Shown here piece after piece: positions 28,501 to 37,700 of a DNA stretch of 64,000 bases. The notes under the pieces are model-generated. The model saw only the letters and a program-made list of their open reading frames with translations, was not told the DNA's origin and made no database searches. The first letter of the stretch is position 1. Each line of letters starts with the position of its first letter. Position numbers and translations under genes: made by a program. The stretch is from Vibrio penaeicida (lineage in GTDB: Bacteria > Pseudomonadota > Gammaproteobacteria > Enterobacterales > Vibrionaceae): positions 62,001-126,000 of the forward strand of contig NZ_JAUYVM010000013.1 in the NCBI RefSeq assembly GCF_030689305.1, given 5' to 3'.

Positions 28501-31500
28501 AACTAGCAAGAGAATCGGGATGCACTTTAAATACCGTACTTCAAGGTGCGTGGGCATTATTGCTGTCGACCTATTCTGGGTGCGAACAGGTGGTATTTGG
28601 CTCGACGGTTTCTGGTCGACCGGCATCACTGGCTGGTTCTGAAACCATGGTAGGGCTATTTATCAACACGGTGCCTGTAGTGGTTGATGTTGAACTCTCA
28701 GCTTCATTAAACCTCTGGCTACAAAAGTTGCACGTTCAAAATGCACAGTCTGAAGAGTTCAGTTTCTTGCCTTTGTTCGAGATTCAAGCGCAAGCAGGCA
28801 GTGCTTCTCAAGCCTTATTTGACAACATTTTGGTGGTTGAAAATTACCCTGTGAGCGATGAAGCAAGGAATGCCCAGCATGATGGAAGTTGGCAAATTTC
28901 CGCAGTTGGATCGGTAGAACACACCAATTATGGCATTTCGCTTCAAGCGTACAAATCTACGTCTACAGATAACGTAAACAACAAAACCTCTCTGCTGGAA
29001 TTGTCTGCAACTTACGATTGCAGCAAATTTACCGATTGGCAGATGCGGCAGTTGGTTACACATTTAGAAAACGTGCTGCACGCCTTTTCAGGTAATTCGC
29101 ACTCCGCATTGCGAGACATTCCAATGTTGGGTGAACAAGAACAGCATTACCTTTTACGCGAGTTGAATAACACGCAAACTGAGATCCCAACGCAATCGAT
29201 TCATGAATGGGTGGAACATTTTGCGGCGAGCACGCCCAATAAAACCGCATTAATTGAAGGCGACAGGCGCTGGACATATCACGAGCTAAGTCTGGCTGCG
29301 GATAGGATTGCCCATCATTTGCAATCCAAAGGTATTCAAGAAAACGATCGCGTTGGTGTATGCGTTGAACGCTCGGCAGAGATGGTTTTGGCGGTACTGG
29401 CGGTATTAAAACTCGGGGCTTTGTATGTGCCGATGGACGCAAAATACCCAAGAGAACGCATTGAATTATTGGTTTCGTTGTCGGAAACACAATGCATTCT
29501 AACGGATGGAAATACGGAATTTCTCTCAAGCAATTCGCGCTACCACGTAATCGATATTTCCCCACAACACATGAATGAATGGGAACAGCCAAGCAGTTTT
29601 TGTAGTGTTAAACGCGATCTCGATGCCAGTGCGATGGTGATCTTTACGTCGGGTTCGACAGGGCAACCAAAGGGCGTGGAAGTGCCACATAGTGGCGTGG
29701 TTCGCTTATTGAAAAACACCAATTTCGTGTCGATTACTCCTGAAACCACAGTGGGGCAAGTGAGTAACTTCTCTTTCGATGCTTCTAGTTTTGATATCTG
29801 GGGGGCGCTCATCAATGGTGCAACCGTCGTGGTGTTAAAAGACGACGAAGTACAGGACGTAAACCGATTATCCGAGCAGATATCAACGCACAACATCAAG
29901 GTATTCTGCATGGCAACCGCGTTGATGAATCAATTAGTAGAGCTCAAACCGAATTTGTTTGCGAACGTAGAGTATCTTCTTTTTGGTGGTGAAGCCGTTA
30001 ACGGGAAAACTATTGAATCGATATTTGAATACGGAAAACCTAAGCACCTTGTAAACGTTTACGGACCCGCGGAAAACTCCACGATATGTTCCACCTACGA
30101 GATCACCGAGCTTCGTTCTGATTACCCTATGGGTCGCGCAACGGCGAATTCCACTGCGTATGTTTTAAATCATCGTCAACAGTTGGTTCCATTAGGGCAA
30201 ATGGGGGAGCTGTACGTAGGTGGGAAAGGATTGGCAAAAGGCTATTTTGGTCGAAGTGATTTAACTGCTGAACGTTTTGTTTATCAAGAGCTTGGTGCCA
30301 ACCACATAGAACGCCTATACAGAACAGGCGATTTGGTGCGTTACAACCAAGAAGGTCAACTTGAATTTATTTCGCGCGTCGATCATCAGGTCAAAATTCG
30401 GGGGCAAAGACTCGAACTTTCAGAGGTTCAACTGCGAATATTAGCGAGCGATAGCGTAGAGGCTGCTTACGTTGGCACCCTAAATCAAGGTGCAGAAAAA
30501 CAACTTTATGCAGCGGTTCAATTTGCAAAAGCTGAAGATTCAGAAACTAAACTAGCGCAACTTAAAGAGATTTTAGGATCCATATTACCCAATTTTATGG
30601 TGCCTACACTTTGGGTTACCGTGGAAGAAATACCGCTAACACCCAATGGAAAAATAGACGCTAAATCGTTGGCAACACTGGCCGAAAACTGCAATCAAAA
30701 ACAAGTGAATACCGGTGCGCCAAGAGACGATGTGGAAATGACGCTATACCGGATATGGCGCGAGATTCTGTTAGAGAAAGAAATCGGAATACGCGATAAC
30801 TTTTTCGATGTCGGGGGCTCTTCAATCGCTGCGATCAAAGTGATGCACTTTATTGATAAGCAGTTCGCAGTACGTATCCGAGTGTCGGAACTTATGAATC
30901 ACCCAACCATTGAGGCATTAGGCGGATTGGTTCGTGCTGAGGCGTCCAATCAGCGTCAGTTATCCAATCAACGGCAGCCGTCGTCGAATTGGCCCCACGG
31001 TGTGATCGAGTTTCGACCTAGTCAAAATGGTAAGAATGTTATCTGTATTCACCCTGCGGGTGGTACAGCATTTGGTTACCTTTCATTCGCCAAAGCCATG
31101 CCTGAAGAATATGGTGTCTACGGTATTCAAGCGAAGGGTGTTGATACGGATGAAGATTTTTTATCTGATGTACAAGCCATGGCTCACTACTATTTAGATC
31201 AAGTTAAATCGCTGTTGGATAAGCCCCATGTGTTTGTTGGCGCTTCCTATGGTGGAATCGTGTCTTTTGAGATGGCGAGGGTAATGAAAGCGCGAGGATG
31301 TTCGTTCTCGACGGCGGTGGTTCTCGACAGCGAAGCTACTGAAAATAGAGCGGCGCTTGCCAAAATTCAACCCGTTTCGAATGAAGTGTTTCGTCAGAAA
31401 CTCGTTACTTACAACGGCATGTATCCTGGCATTAAAGACCAACAAATTGAACGCTATCACCGCCTGTATAACCACCACCTGGATACATTAAAAAAACTGA

Positions 31501-31712
31501 CTCTCGACGTGTCTAGCGCCCCAACGATCCTAGTATTGGCAACCGATGATAAAGACGAGGAGCACCTGCAGCTGATGCGAGATTTTTGGTCCGCTAAAGT
31601 CGCCGTGACCATCCAAGTGGAAACCATTCAGGGTGATCACTCGACGTTGCTGGAGCCACCTTATATTAATTCCGTCGCCCGTATGATCGAGAAGGAGCTT
31701 TCACATGATTGA
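19506..31712 (+). CDS. Non-ribosomal peptide synthetase 2: docking-C-A-PCP-C-A-PCP-E-C-A-PCP-TE
   Basis: 4068 residues. Residues 1-55 (LIRLAKSQGVHLYLDNGALKY... with a KSEVIAFL helix) form a TubC-type N-terminal docking domain. Then: C (HHIVFDG, about residue 200), A (TSGSTG about 689), PCP (GGHSL about 1082), C (HHIATDG about 1285), A (about 1786), PCP (GGDSI about 2194), epimerisation domain (HHLVIDGVSWRIL about 2395, later TVGWFTSIYP), C (HHALLDG about 2888), A (about 3381), PCP (GGSSI about 3770), thioesterase (GASYG about 3912, GDHSTLLEPP about 4044). By-eye codes are DITQLGLVY (closest to glycine codes), DTAYVSEVC (unassigned; its residue would be converted to D) and DAFCLGVTI (Val/Ile-like). 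The C domain after E should be of the D-donor type. The terminal TE implies release here, although a third synthetase gene follows with an 8-base overlap. Confidence 0.96.
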   Translation: MAHELIRLAKSQGVHLYLDNGALKYKAKNGLSKELATALRSSKSEVIAFLQQHTKQSTSIPKKEANRLRFPLTSAQQRLFYLETLYGDKAPYNMATAFRMSGKPSIEKLENAINAIIEKHQVLKAQFQITDGIPEQVISPDVLFTISECPDTPSISNAVTDEEWMAEEASRPFILSEAPLFRVSTKASSNSNCTLILFVFHHIVFDGLSYRLFFNALNEYLSTGKIEQVVDYQYGDYAAWQQTEGNTALKAGEAYWFKQMKGVEELNSLTPDFPRPDTPEFSGTISRQILDKHLTATLRAFAQQQGASLFTLLQTFFSLLIGRLTERSDVVTGTPVAGRQVSGSEQLIGFFVNTLALRFNLDDDHTFLSLLKHSKTKIAEAFRHQDVPFERIVQQLGHERRSGFSPILQVLFALHEEGEFQLDIDGIPCENVVVERSNINFELELHIMDKGEVLEATWVFADNLFHETTITSLQEALNALIQGVLAYPESDIYRLPLISLKAEQTIASWNQTDRDYPLDKTFVTLFEEQVAKTPDSVACEWSNANGGVESLSYHALNEKANRLASYLIDKGVKYDQCVGLIDAWSHTSLVGILGILKSGAAYLPLDPNHPEQRLNQILSLASVEVLLVAGSFELDRATAQSVHTVVDLSDPDFWAELSTTSQSDPFVHTNPSERGIASQPDHLAYVIYTSGSTGVPKGVMVEHKNVSNFLFSLQDTVELESTDVVASIAPPAFDIHVTEMYLPLMLGAKVVLLNWEQTRAPSSIAQCQQQHSISMMQGTPSTWQMLIDDGWKPYDGLKMLTGGDALGRQLHDKLLSSGSTARFYNLYGPTETTVYCSGNEAFLDNPRIHVGRAFPNNHYYVLDDFHQHRPIGCIGEVYLSGDNVTRGYLGQPELTTEKYRIDPFLKEKHRLYQTGDLGRWLPDGTIEIVGRKDFQVKVNGFRIELGDIEHQIRQHSDVEQSLVTAIPKSRITGTEPSIGEPQILVAYIKSQADSLKLEEALKSRLERALPRYMMPNFIMVLPEFPLTDNRKVDRRALPLPTFHLQSESKVPTSETERSLCAIWSELLEQDIQNIEASFFSLGGHSLLAIKMISQIQEHFGVRLSLKVLFDAPTIEQMAEVLDEQLINSSEQESNGHIPIIPIAATKSVAPLSYSQQRLWALDLLEAKGRFYAVPLIYDVDENINHQALYQACLALIQRHQILQTGYQVVEGSNGASSAEQITMGEDAFQFFTEDVTEQTEQKKEQALGEFERKMVDTPFELAKGEVFRVGLAKLGERKSRLFIVVHHIATDGLSLSILLNELQHYYLSFCSNHSSEDLKPLPLQYRDYAAWQREQYGHESCLQHRLEAYWEQRLKDSPEQHALPLDFARPETPTYQGKAFKRSLGEELSANLTSTAKQHCTTLFNVIYSAFSVFLTRYSGVEEIVIGTPVANRERKELDDLIGFFVNNLPLRAKVEPSDSFESLLKRNHQHILQDFEHQSLPFEHMISLVNHRRQLNCPPIFQVMLSMEQESHETIDFGFTQAAAVSPNSTEARFDLTLGVRQSSDGIALSWNFSSDIFEQVTIESMAVSFETLISKLVAEPKSEVKTHALADWSVFDIEADNVKSDDQSTTLLALFDKQVARHPKSIALVCEEREISFERLDALANRVANMLASKGVKPEDPIAIVLDRSPEMIIAMLGVVKAGGAYVPLDSNQPSQRLNQIIEDSGAQFVLTSIKLAKTTLSELSDERLIPIESESLLGERSNEQNPSGQSFNEQTGERISRLSSKQLPHKQLSPKQLAYIIYTSGSTGQPKGVMVEHQGVANYIQNQNEYLNLSASEISDSAGFLYLTNFAFDTSVASIWGALASGRPLHIVSEAERFDIDKLQAKLYQPDRYAVVYIPPALLKELDVSAQGQLIPRMVVSGEATDTDLIHSLVNRTQLFNEYGPTENSVCSTVHRYEKGDAANVIGKPIAGVGYALLDDSYLPVPQGAKGRLYLSGAGVARGYVGKAELTKDKFRKLENSDTVYYDSGDVVRLNARGELEFFGRSDNQVKIRGHRVELGEIEHCISRVSGVKSAKVLAEKNDRGALVLNAYIQWDTSLNTMNSEMESTQDVSAEFLFSVRNQLEHTLPDYMMPSAWAFVDVWPLTPNGKIDQTALPSARPIQRASHSLSSNDAAQSSSPKTRVEQVIAQVWQRLLGLENIDVNDNFFALGGDSIVAMQSVSRCSSKGVRYTVRQLFEAPTVVALADIVSIHDDKALEGEFSYLTPSLSVSGEMPLLPVQKEFFFHAKNAESPHRFNQSVLLELHQVITDEHYVSVVESLVNKHDALRLSFHLDDDNSKSENAEVWRATHQEITDEWLQQALSDIAVQSQSELAAVCDRVIDELDITQGPLFRFVKIADRPTKTNKLFVVAHHLVIDGVSWRILLDDLQALLLHPDDFRPAKTLSFSAWSQRNLEWITGDTGAKAIPYWRKVEASIKPRFSSSQAPVMAHIEFDIEASQTLKLTQSAHRAYGTNTQDILLVALLLSLGSDTEFGEDKIEEGGNVGKRENTSLSIALETHGRHAEHLCLNGKNADLSETVGWFTSIYPMNLSGNSTQISDLICSIKEQVRSVPDKGVGHSLLKSYTNSLDKNAAQPDILFNFLGQFGGDTASDSIGKTQTAFSVVSGFRVEDGSKGHMTPRAMAFNLRVRNGVLSFDLDYDTGCLSYEQVSAFSVQFQKRLAQVIDHCVEQETTRRTPSDFRAPDLHQVDIDTWETAHKNVSLPLNDVYPATGMQQGLLFHSELEKDAYVTQLTLTLDNVDPDILKLAWQAVINRHDILKTSFALSEEGTRYQRVAKEGILRWQHTNLTSLGAGNGCDAQNSTGELKDKVDAIEHQEKWEGFDVSSPTLTKFHWVQLSKGQGKLIWSTHHALLDGWCLPIIVSELRACYTASENASTLVLPSAKPYRRYIDWLQNQDHQLARQYWRDQLSRFEEPTPLPLKSFSEHASESLGANKGDQRFKTLPLSLSSQQTQGLEQLARESGCTLNTVLQGAWALLLSTYSGCEQVVFGSTVSGRPASLAGSETMVGLFINTVPVVVDVELSASLNLWLQKLHVQNAQSEEFSFLPLFEIQAQAGSASQALFDNILVVENYPVSDEARNAQHDGSWQISAVGSVEHTNYGISLQAYKSTSTDNVNNKTSLLELSATYDCSKFTDWQMRQLVTHLENVLHAFSGNSHSALRDIPMLGEQEQHYLLRELNNTQTEIPTQSIHEWVEHFAASTPNKTALIEGDRRWTYHELSLAADRIAHHLQSKGIQENDRVGVCVERSAEMVLAVLAVLKLGALYVPMDAKYPRERIELLVSLSETQCILTDGNTEFLSSNSRYHVIDISPQHMNEWEQPSSFCSVKRDLDASAMVIFTSGSTGQPKGVEVPHSGVVRLLKNTNFVSITPETTVGQVSNFSFDASSFDIWGALINGATVVVLKDDEVQDVNRLSEQISTHNIKVFCMATALMNQLVELKPNLFANVEYLLFGGEAVNGKTIESIFEYGKPKHLVNVYGPAENSTICSTYEITELRSDYPMGRATANSTAYVLNHRQQLVPLGQMGELYVGGKGLAKGYFGRSDLTAERFVYQELGANHIERLYRTGDLVRYNQEGQLEFISRVDHQVKIRGQRLELSEVQLRILASDSVEAAYVGTLNQGAEKQLYAAVQFAKAEDSETKLAQLKEILGSILPNFMVPTLWVTVEEIPLTPNGKIDAKSLATLAENCNQKQVNTGAPRDDVEMTLYRIWREILLEKEIGIRDNFFDVGGSSIAAIKVMHFIDKQFAVRIRVSELMNHPTIEALGGLVRAEASNQRQLSNQRQPSSNWPHGVIEFRPSQNGKNVICIHPAGGTAFGYLSFAKAMPEEYGVYGIQAKGVDTDEDFLSDVQAMAHYYLDQVKSLLDKPHVFVGASYGGIVSFEMARVMKARGCSFSTAVVLDSEATENRAALAKIQPVSNEVFRQKLVTYNGMYPGIKDQQIERYHRLYNHHLDTLKKLTLDVSSAPTILVLATDDKDEEHLQLMRDFWSAKVAVTIQVETIQGDHSTLLEPPYINSVARMIEKELSHD
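24804..24848 (+). repeat. Three 15-nt tandem repeats in NRPS 2
   Basis: Units at 24804-24818, 24819-24833 and 24834-24848 encode SKQLP, HKQLS, PKQLA. They lie just before the A3 core (YIIYTSGSTG) of the second adenylation domain, in a variable loop that appears expanded. Confidence 0.85.
30945..30980 (+). repeat. Two 18-nt tandem repeats between last PCP and TE of NRPS 2
   Basis: TCCAATCAGCGTCAGTTA (30945-30962) and TCCAATCAACGGCAGCCG (30963-30980) encode SNQRQL and SNQRQP in the PCP-TE linker. Confidence 0.85.
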
Positions 31713-34700
31713 GCAATTCATGCAGGTGGTGAAAGAACAGGGTAATCAAATCGCGGTTGAAGATGGGAGCCTGAGCCTTAGTTATTCAGAACTGGACTCG
31801 ATTTCAAATGCGTTAGCGTCATCTTTGGCGAACATAGGCGTTCATGAAGGGGCACATGTAGGCTTGTGTTTGCCTCGCTCCGCAGAACTGATCGCTACTA
31901 TGGTCGCGGTGATCAAACTAGGTGCTTGCTATGTTCCTATTGAACCGAGTATGCCCGTTAGCCGCAGACAAGCACTGTTTGAGCAATGCGATATTCGAAC
32001 TGTGTTGAGTTATAGCGAGCAAATAGAAATATGGCGTTATGAAGAAGCGGAGATCAGTGTCGCAGAATTGTTCGACTTTAAGGCTGAGTTTAGCCACGCC
32101 TTATCGCAAGCTAAAAGTGGGGAACTAGTTGAATTCGAGACGTTTACAGCTTCGCCCGATACGCTGGCTTGCCTGTTTTTTACATCAGGTTCAACGGGGT
32201 TGCCGAAAGGTGTTTCCGTTCTAAACTCCGGTATTAAAAGTGTGGTTCATCAACCCAATTACGTGCCGCTGACATCTGGAAAACGCGTCGGTAATTTCGC
32301 GAATCCTTCATTTGATGCGTTAACGTTTGAAGTTTGGGGTGCTTTGCTAAACGGTGCTACGACCGTGGTATTCACGCAAGAAGAGATCAACGATCCTCAA
32401 GCCTTGGCACGCAAAATAGAACAGTCTGCGTTGGATGTCGCTTTTATGACGACGGGGCTGTTCAATCTTATGGTGTTGGAGTTCCCACAAAGCCTTGTGC
32501 ACATCAAGCATCTATTGGTTGGTGGTGAAGCGTTTGTCGCCAGTAATGCCGCCCCGTTTTTCGATGCAGCGACGAGTGCTGGGTTTGAAGGTAGCGATTA
32601 TCCCGCGTTATACAACGTTTATGGCCCTACTGAATGCACGACGTTTAGCGCATGCCATCGCCTGCAACCCGAAAGTGTCGAACAGTACATTCGTGATGCG
32701 AGAGTGCCAATAGGTAAGGGCATTAATCGTACTCAAGTCTATGTTGTGGTGGAACAAAACAGGTTAGCTCTGTCTGGTGAGGTGGGTGAGATCGCTATTT
32801 CGGGCCCTGCGCTGGCGCGAGGATATTACGGCGATGAAACCCGAAGCGCAGAACGGTTTGTGTATTTGCCTTGGTTAAAGGAACACGTTTACCTCAGTGG
32901 CGATCTGGGTATGCAAAACGAGCAAGGCGACATCGAGTTTTTGGGTCGGGCGGATCAACAAGTCAAAGTTCGAGGGCATCGGATTGAATTATCTGAAATC
33001 GAGCAATGTATTCAGTCTCATCCGGATGTGCTGCATGCTTCTTGTGTTTCTGTAAAGGAGCAAGAAACGGATATTTACGCGTATTTATCTCTGCATTCAC
33101 AAGTGTCTAAAGAGACGTTGAGGCAACACATCCGCCAGTATTTACCGAGTTACATGGTGCCGCATCGTTTTTTTACTATCTCTCAAGCGCCTCTCAATAA
33201 AAACGGCAAGTTAGACAAACGTCGGCTCAGAGATATGGAGCACGTTGAACTCGTTAGTGAGCAAAGCACTGTACAATTTAGCGATCAGATTGATGTGCTT
33301 GCCCCGACGGTCGGTAAGCAATTTGTTTCCGTCGTTCGTGAGATGTTGAAGTTAGAAAGCAGCCCCAACCAAAATAGCCGCTTTTTAGAAAACAGCTTGG
33401 TCGAGAATGGTGGAGATTCGCTGAAAGCCATGCGAATTATTGCTCGTTTGAGAAAGCAATTATCGGGGAGCCTAGAGCTCAGTGTCGGCGACTTTATGGC
33501 GAGTACAAGCTTGATTCATCTGGCGACCGATATAGAACAGCAATATGCTGCGTTATCTGAATCGGAATCTGAAAAGAACTCAGAAAATTGGGATGAGTCG
33601 AGAGCGGAAACTCACTCGAATGTCTATTCAGCATCACCAGAACAAAGCCGCTTGGCGTTACTGCAATATTTAAATACCGATTCAACAGCTTACAATGCCC
33701 CTTTTGTTTTCACGCTCACTGGAAATGTGGATGTTGAAGCATTACAGAAGGCGTGGATAGGTGTTGTAAAACAACACGGTGCATTGAGAAGTCAATTTTC
33801 AACATCGAGTACAGGTGTCAAGGTCGAGGAATGCGAATTCCAAGATGAGATGGGTTCTTTGCGATACCAACTGCTGCCAGAACACCGCGTCAATAAAGCC
33901 ATTAATGCTCGTGTGACTCAACGCTTTAACATTGAAGCTGCCCCGCTGTTTACGTCCGATTTAATCAAAGTAGATGGGAGTCAGCAGCAAGCTACTTATC
34001 ATCTCGTTCTTTGTTTTCATCATTTAATTGTTGATGGGTGGAGCATCAATGTTCTACTGAATGATTTAAGCCGTGCGTATGAAGCATTCACATCGAATCA
34101 GGCGCTTAAAGTAGATAGAAAAGTTTCAAAATACCTTCATTTTAGCCAGCAAAGACAAGCGGCTATTACTGCAAGTTCTTATCAAAAGCATATGGAATTT
34201 TGGCGAAGTCAGCCGTTGAACGCGGTGCCGAGTTTATTTTCGTCACTATCTTTGGTGCACAAGCAAGTTGAACCTGATGGTGTGGTGAAAAAGACGTTCA
34301 CGCCAAAAGAGTGGAGTGCACTAAAAAGCAACGCCCAAAATAGAGGTATGTCGCTGTTTAGTGCATTACTTGGCGTTTGGGGCTTAACGCTAAATCGATA
34401 TTTTCATCAAGATCGCGTCGCGATAGCGTCCCCTGTGGCAAATCGAGAAGGTGGCAATTTTGAAAACTTGGTTGGTATGTGTGCGAATACCTGCCTTTTT
34501 AACATTGAGATGCCAATAGGGTTAGAAGTCAGCAAGTTTTTAAACAAAACGCATTATAACGTTACGCAAGTTCAGAAGCATCAGCAGGTGGATTTTGCGG
34601 ATGTCGCGAGCATAGTGCAGCAGCGCTCAGTAAGTGGGGTAAGCGATGATGTTATTGAAAGTATGCTGGTTTTGGAAAATACCGACCCTAGTGTTCTCAC

Positions 34701-37700
34701 CATCAAAGGGGCGGAGATAAACGCACAAACGTTGTTTAGTGGTGAAGCAAAATTTCCCATTACGTTGTTCGTGAATGACTGCGGTGACAATACGGAATTG
34801 GTGTTGGAATATCAGGGTAAAAAGATATCGAATGGGGCAGCCAATGCCATGGTGGCTTCATTTATGACCCTATCAACCCATTTATTCCAATCATTAGATC
34901 GAGCGATTCAACAGGTACCCTATTTGTCGCCATCTCAGTTGGCACAAGTTGCTGTATTCTCGGAACCTCAATTACAGGAGTATCAATCGAGCTCGCCTTC
35001 TCTACCTTGGCACCGCGTCGAGGATTGGTTTGCTTACCAAGCTTCTGTTTCGCCACACAATATTGCAGTGGAGATGGAAGGGCAGCAGCTCAGTTATCAA
35101 GCACTGGATGCGAAAAGTGAAAAGCTTGCTGTTGCCTTGCGTGCCCAATATCAACGAGCTCCAAGTGAGACGATTGTCGGGCTGAGCTTTTATCGGGGTA
35201 TTGAGCTGGTAGTGGCGGTCATGGCTATTTTAAAGTCGGGCGCGGCGTATCTTCCCCTCGACCCTGATTACCCGAAGCAGCGTTTAAACACTATGTGTGA
35301 GTTAGCAAACCTCGATTTGCTGTTAACGGAAGAGGGCAATTTACATAGCTTTGTTCGCAATAGCACCTCTAATAAAAGCGAAGCCGATTCGATTTCTAGC
35401 CCTGTATATTGTCTGAATTCGAGTTTTGAGTTGAAGCCAGTCACTAACAAAGAATCGCACAAAGAGTCCCAGCAAAGCTCAGAACATATAGATGCTACTG
35501 CACCGCCAGAGGTGATTGAAAAACAAGGCAGCGACAGAGCCTATGTTATTTACACTTCGGGTTCTACCGGTGTCCCGAAAGGGGTAGAGATACCACACGA
35601 TGCATTACTGAATTACCTTGACCATTGCGTAAATCATTATTTCGAAGACGCGCAAGTGAGCGCTGGCGTGGTGTCTTCTTCGGTAAATTTTGATGCAACA
35701 GTAACCACGTTACTTGCGCCTTTAGTGGCAGGAAAAACGGTGAAGCTGATACCGCAAGATGGGAATGATGTTCACTCGCTAGCCAGTACCATCAAAAATG
35801 CTACGGAGCCGATGGTATTCAAATTAACGCCAACCCACCTAAAAGCCCTGAATCATTACTTGAGAAATGAGCAAATAGAACTGGCACATCGCTTCGTAGT
35901 CGGCGGTGAAGCATTTGATACCGCTACTGCAAAGCAATGTCAGCGGTGGCTTCCTTCGGCGAAATTGATCAATGAATATGGTCCAACTGAAGCGACGGTC
36001 GGTTGTTCCACCTATGTATATCCGCCTCAAATGAATCAATATGATGATGCGGCTTTGCCAATCGGTCATCCTATTTGTGGGGTAAATCTTCATGTCCTAA
36101 ATCGACACGCACAGCTCTGTGCCCAGAACGTGATTGGTGAAATACACATCAGTGGAAGTGGCGTCGCATTGGGGTACTTGAATCAAGGTGAAAAGACCCG
36201 AGAGCGTTTCGTTCATTTGGATATCAATGGTGCTATTCAGCGTTGTTATAAAACGGGTGATTTTGGTTACTGGAACACAAATGGAGAACTTATATTCTGC
36301 GGGCGAGAAGACGATCAAATTAAGCTTAATGGCTATCGAATTGAATTAGGTGACATCGAAGCCGCATTAGCGTTCGCTTTGCCTAATGTGCGCAGTGCTG
36401 TAGCGTTAAAACAAAGCGAAAACGCAATGCTGGTGGCGTATGTCGAACTCTGTGTAAAGCAGCTTGCGAACAAGCAGCAAGTTGTAATGGATGCGTTGGC
36501 TAAACAGCTACCAAGCCACATGATACCAAGCCACTTTTGTTCGGTGGATACTTTGCCTGAAACGCCGAATGGCAAGCTGGATCGCGATGCGCTTCCAACT
36601 CCCGATTTGGCAACAAAAATCAATAACGGTGAACAAGAAAAAGCACATTCAGAATCGCCACTAGTAAATCATTTGATTTCGATGTTCAGCCAACAAAATG
36701 GTGCTCAAGTTCATCCCAATACCCCATTTTTTGAATCCGGTTTTAACTCTTTAAATCTTATGAAAATGCATAGCCAATTGTTGCAAGATGAATGGCTTTG
36801 TTCTCAATTCCCTCCGATTAATCTGGTCGATCTTTTTGCTTATCCAAGTATCCGTAAATTGGCAGAATTTCTAATGCAAGAAGAGGCTTCTTGCGGTGAG
36901 TTCGAAAGTAATGAAAGCAATGAGCGTAAAGGAAGTGCTCAAACCAAAGAAAAGAGAAAAGCCGTTAACAGCGAGATAGAGAAAAGCCACGATATTGCGG
37001 TTATCGGTATGGCTGTGAACTTGCCAGCGGCGAGTGATTTATCGGAATTTTGGGAAGTCATAAAAAATGGCAAAGAGTGTATTGAGCGTATTCCATTAGA
37101 TAAAAACCGCGAAAAGTTTGATGAGGAAAATTGGGTCTCCGTCCGTTCCAGTATGTTAGGTGTAACAGATTTCGACCCTGCTTACTTTGGTATTTCCGAG
37201 CACGACGCAAAGTTGATGGACCCCCAGCAGCGGCATGCATTAATGACTGCCGTTCATGCTTTAGAGAATGCAGGAATAGAGGAAAAGGTTGGTTCGAATG
37301 GTTCCGATATGGAACCCCATTCTTCTCTATCAAAAGATGCTCGAAAGATCGGCGTTTTCATGAGTGCGAGTGACAATACTTATGGTCCAGCCATTGCTAA
37401 ACATGGTGAAGAAAAAATCGACCCATACCATTTATCACTATTGAACGAGAAAGATTTCATTGCCACACGTATTGCGTACCACCTTAATCTTTCTGGCCCA
37501 GCTATTACGGCTCAAACGGCTTGCTCTAGTTCTTTGGTAGCGATTCATCAGGCTTGTCAGCAAATTCAATTGGGGGATTGCGATATCGCGTTGGCTGGCG
37601 GTGTGAATGCTGATCTTGAGACTTTAGATGGCTACCCATTCAGGAAAGGGATGATTTTATCGGAAGATGGGCATTGCAAACCTTTTTCTAATCATGCGAG

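Noticed and set aside
29056..29592. 178-codon minus-strand frame within NRPS 2
   Set aside because: It overlaps a conserved adenylation domain and its translation has no recognisable character.
30990..31712. Treating the first thioesterase as a stand-alone type II enzyme
   Set aside because: It is in the same reading frame directly after a carrier domain with a linker, as in type I terminal TEs.
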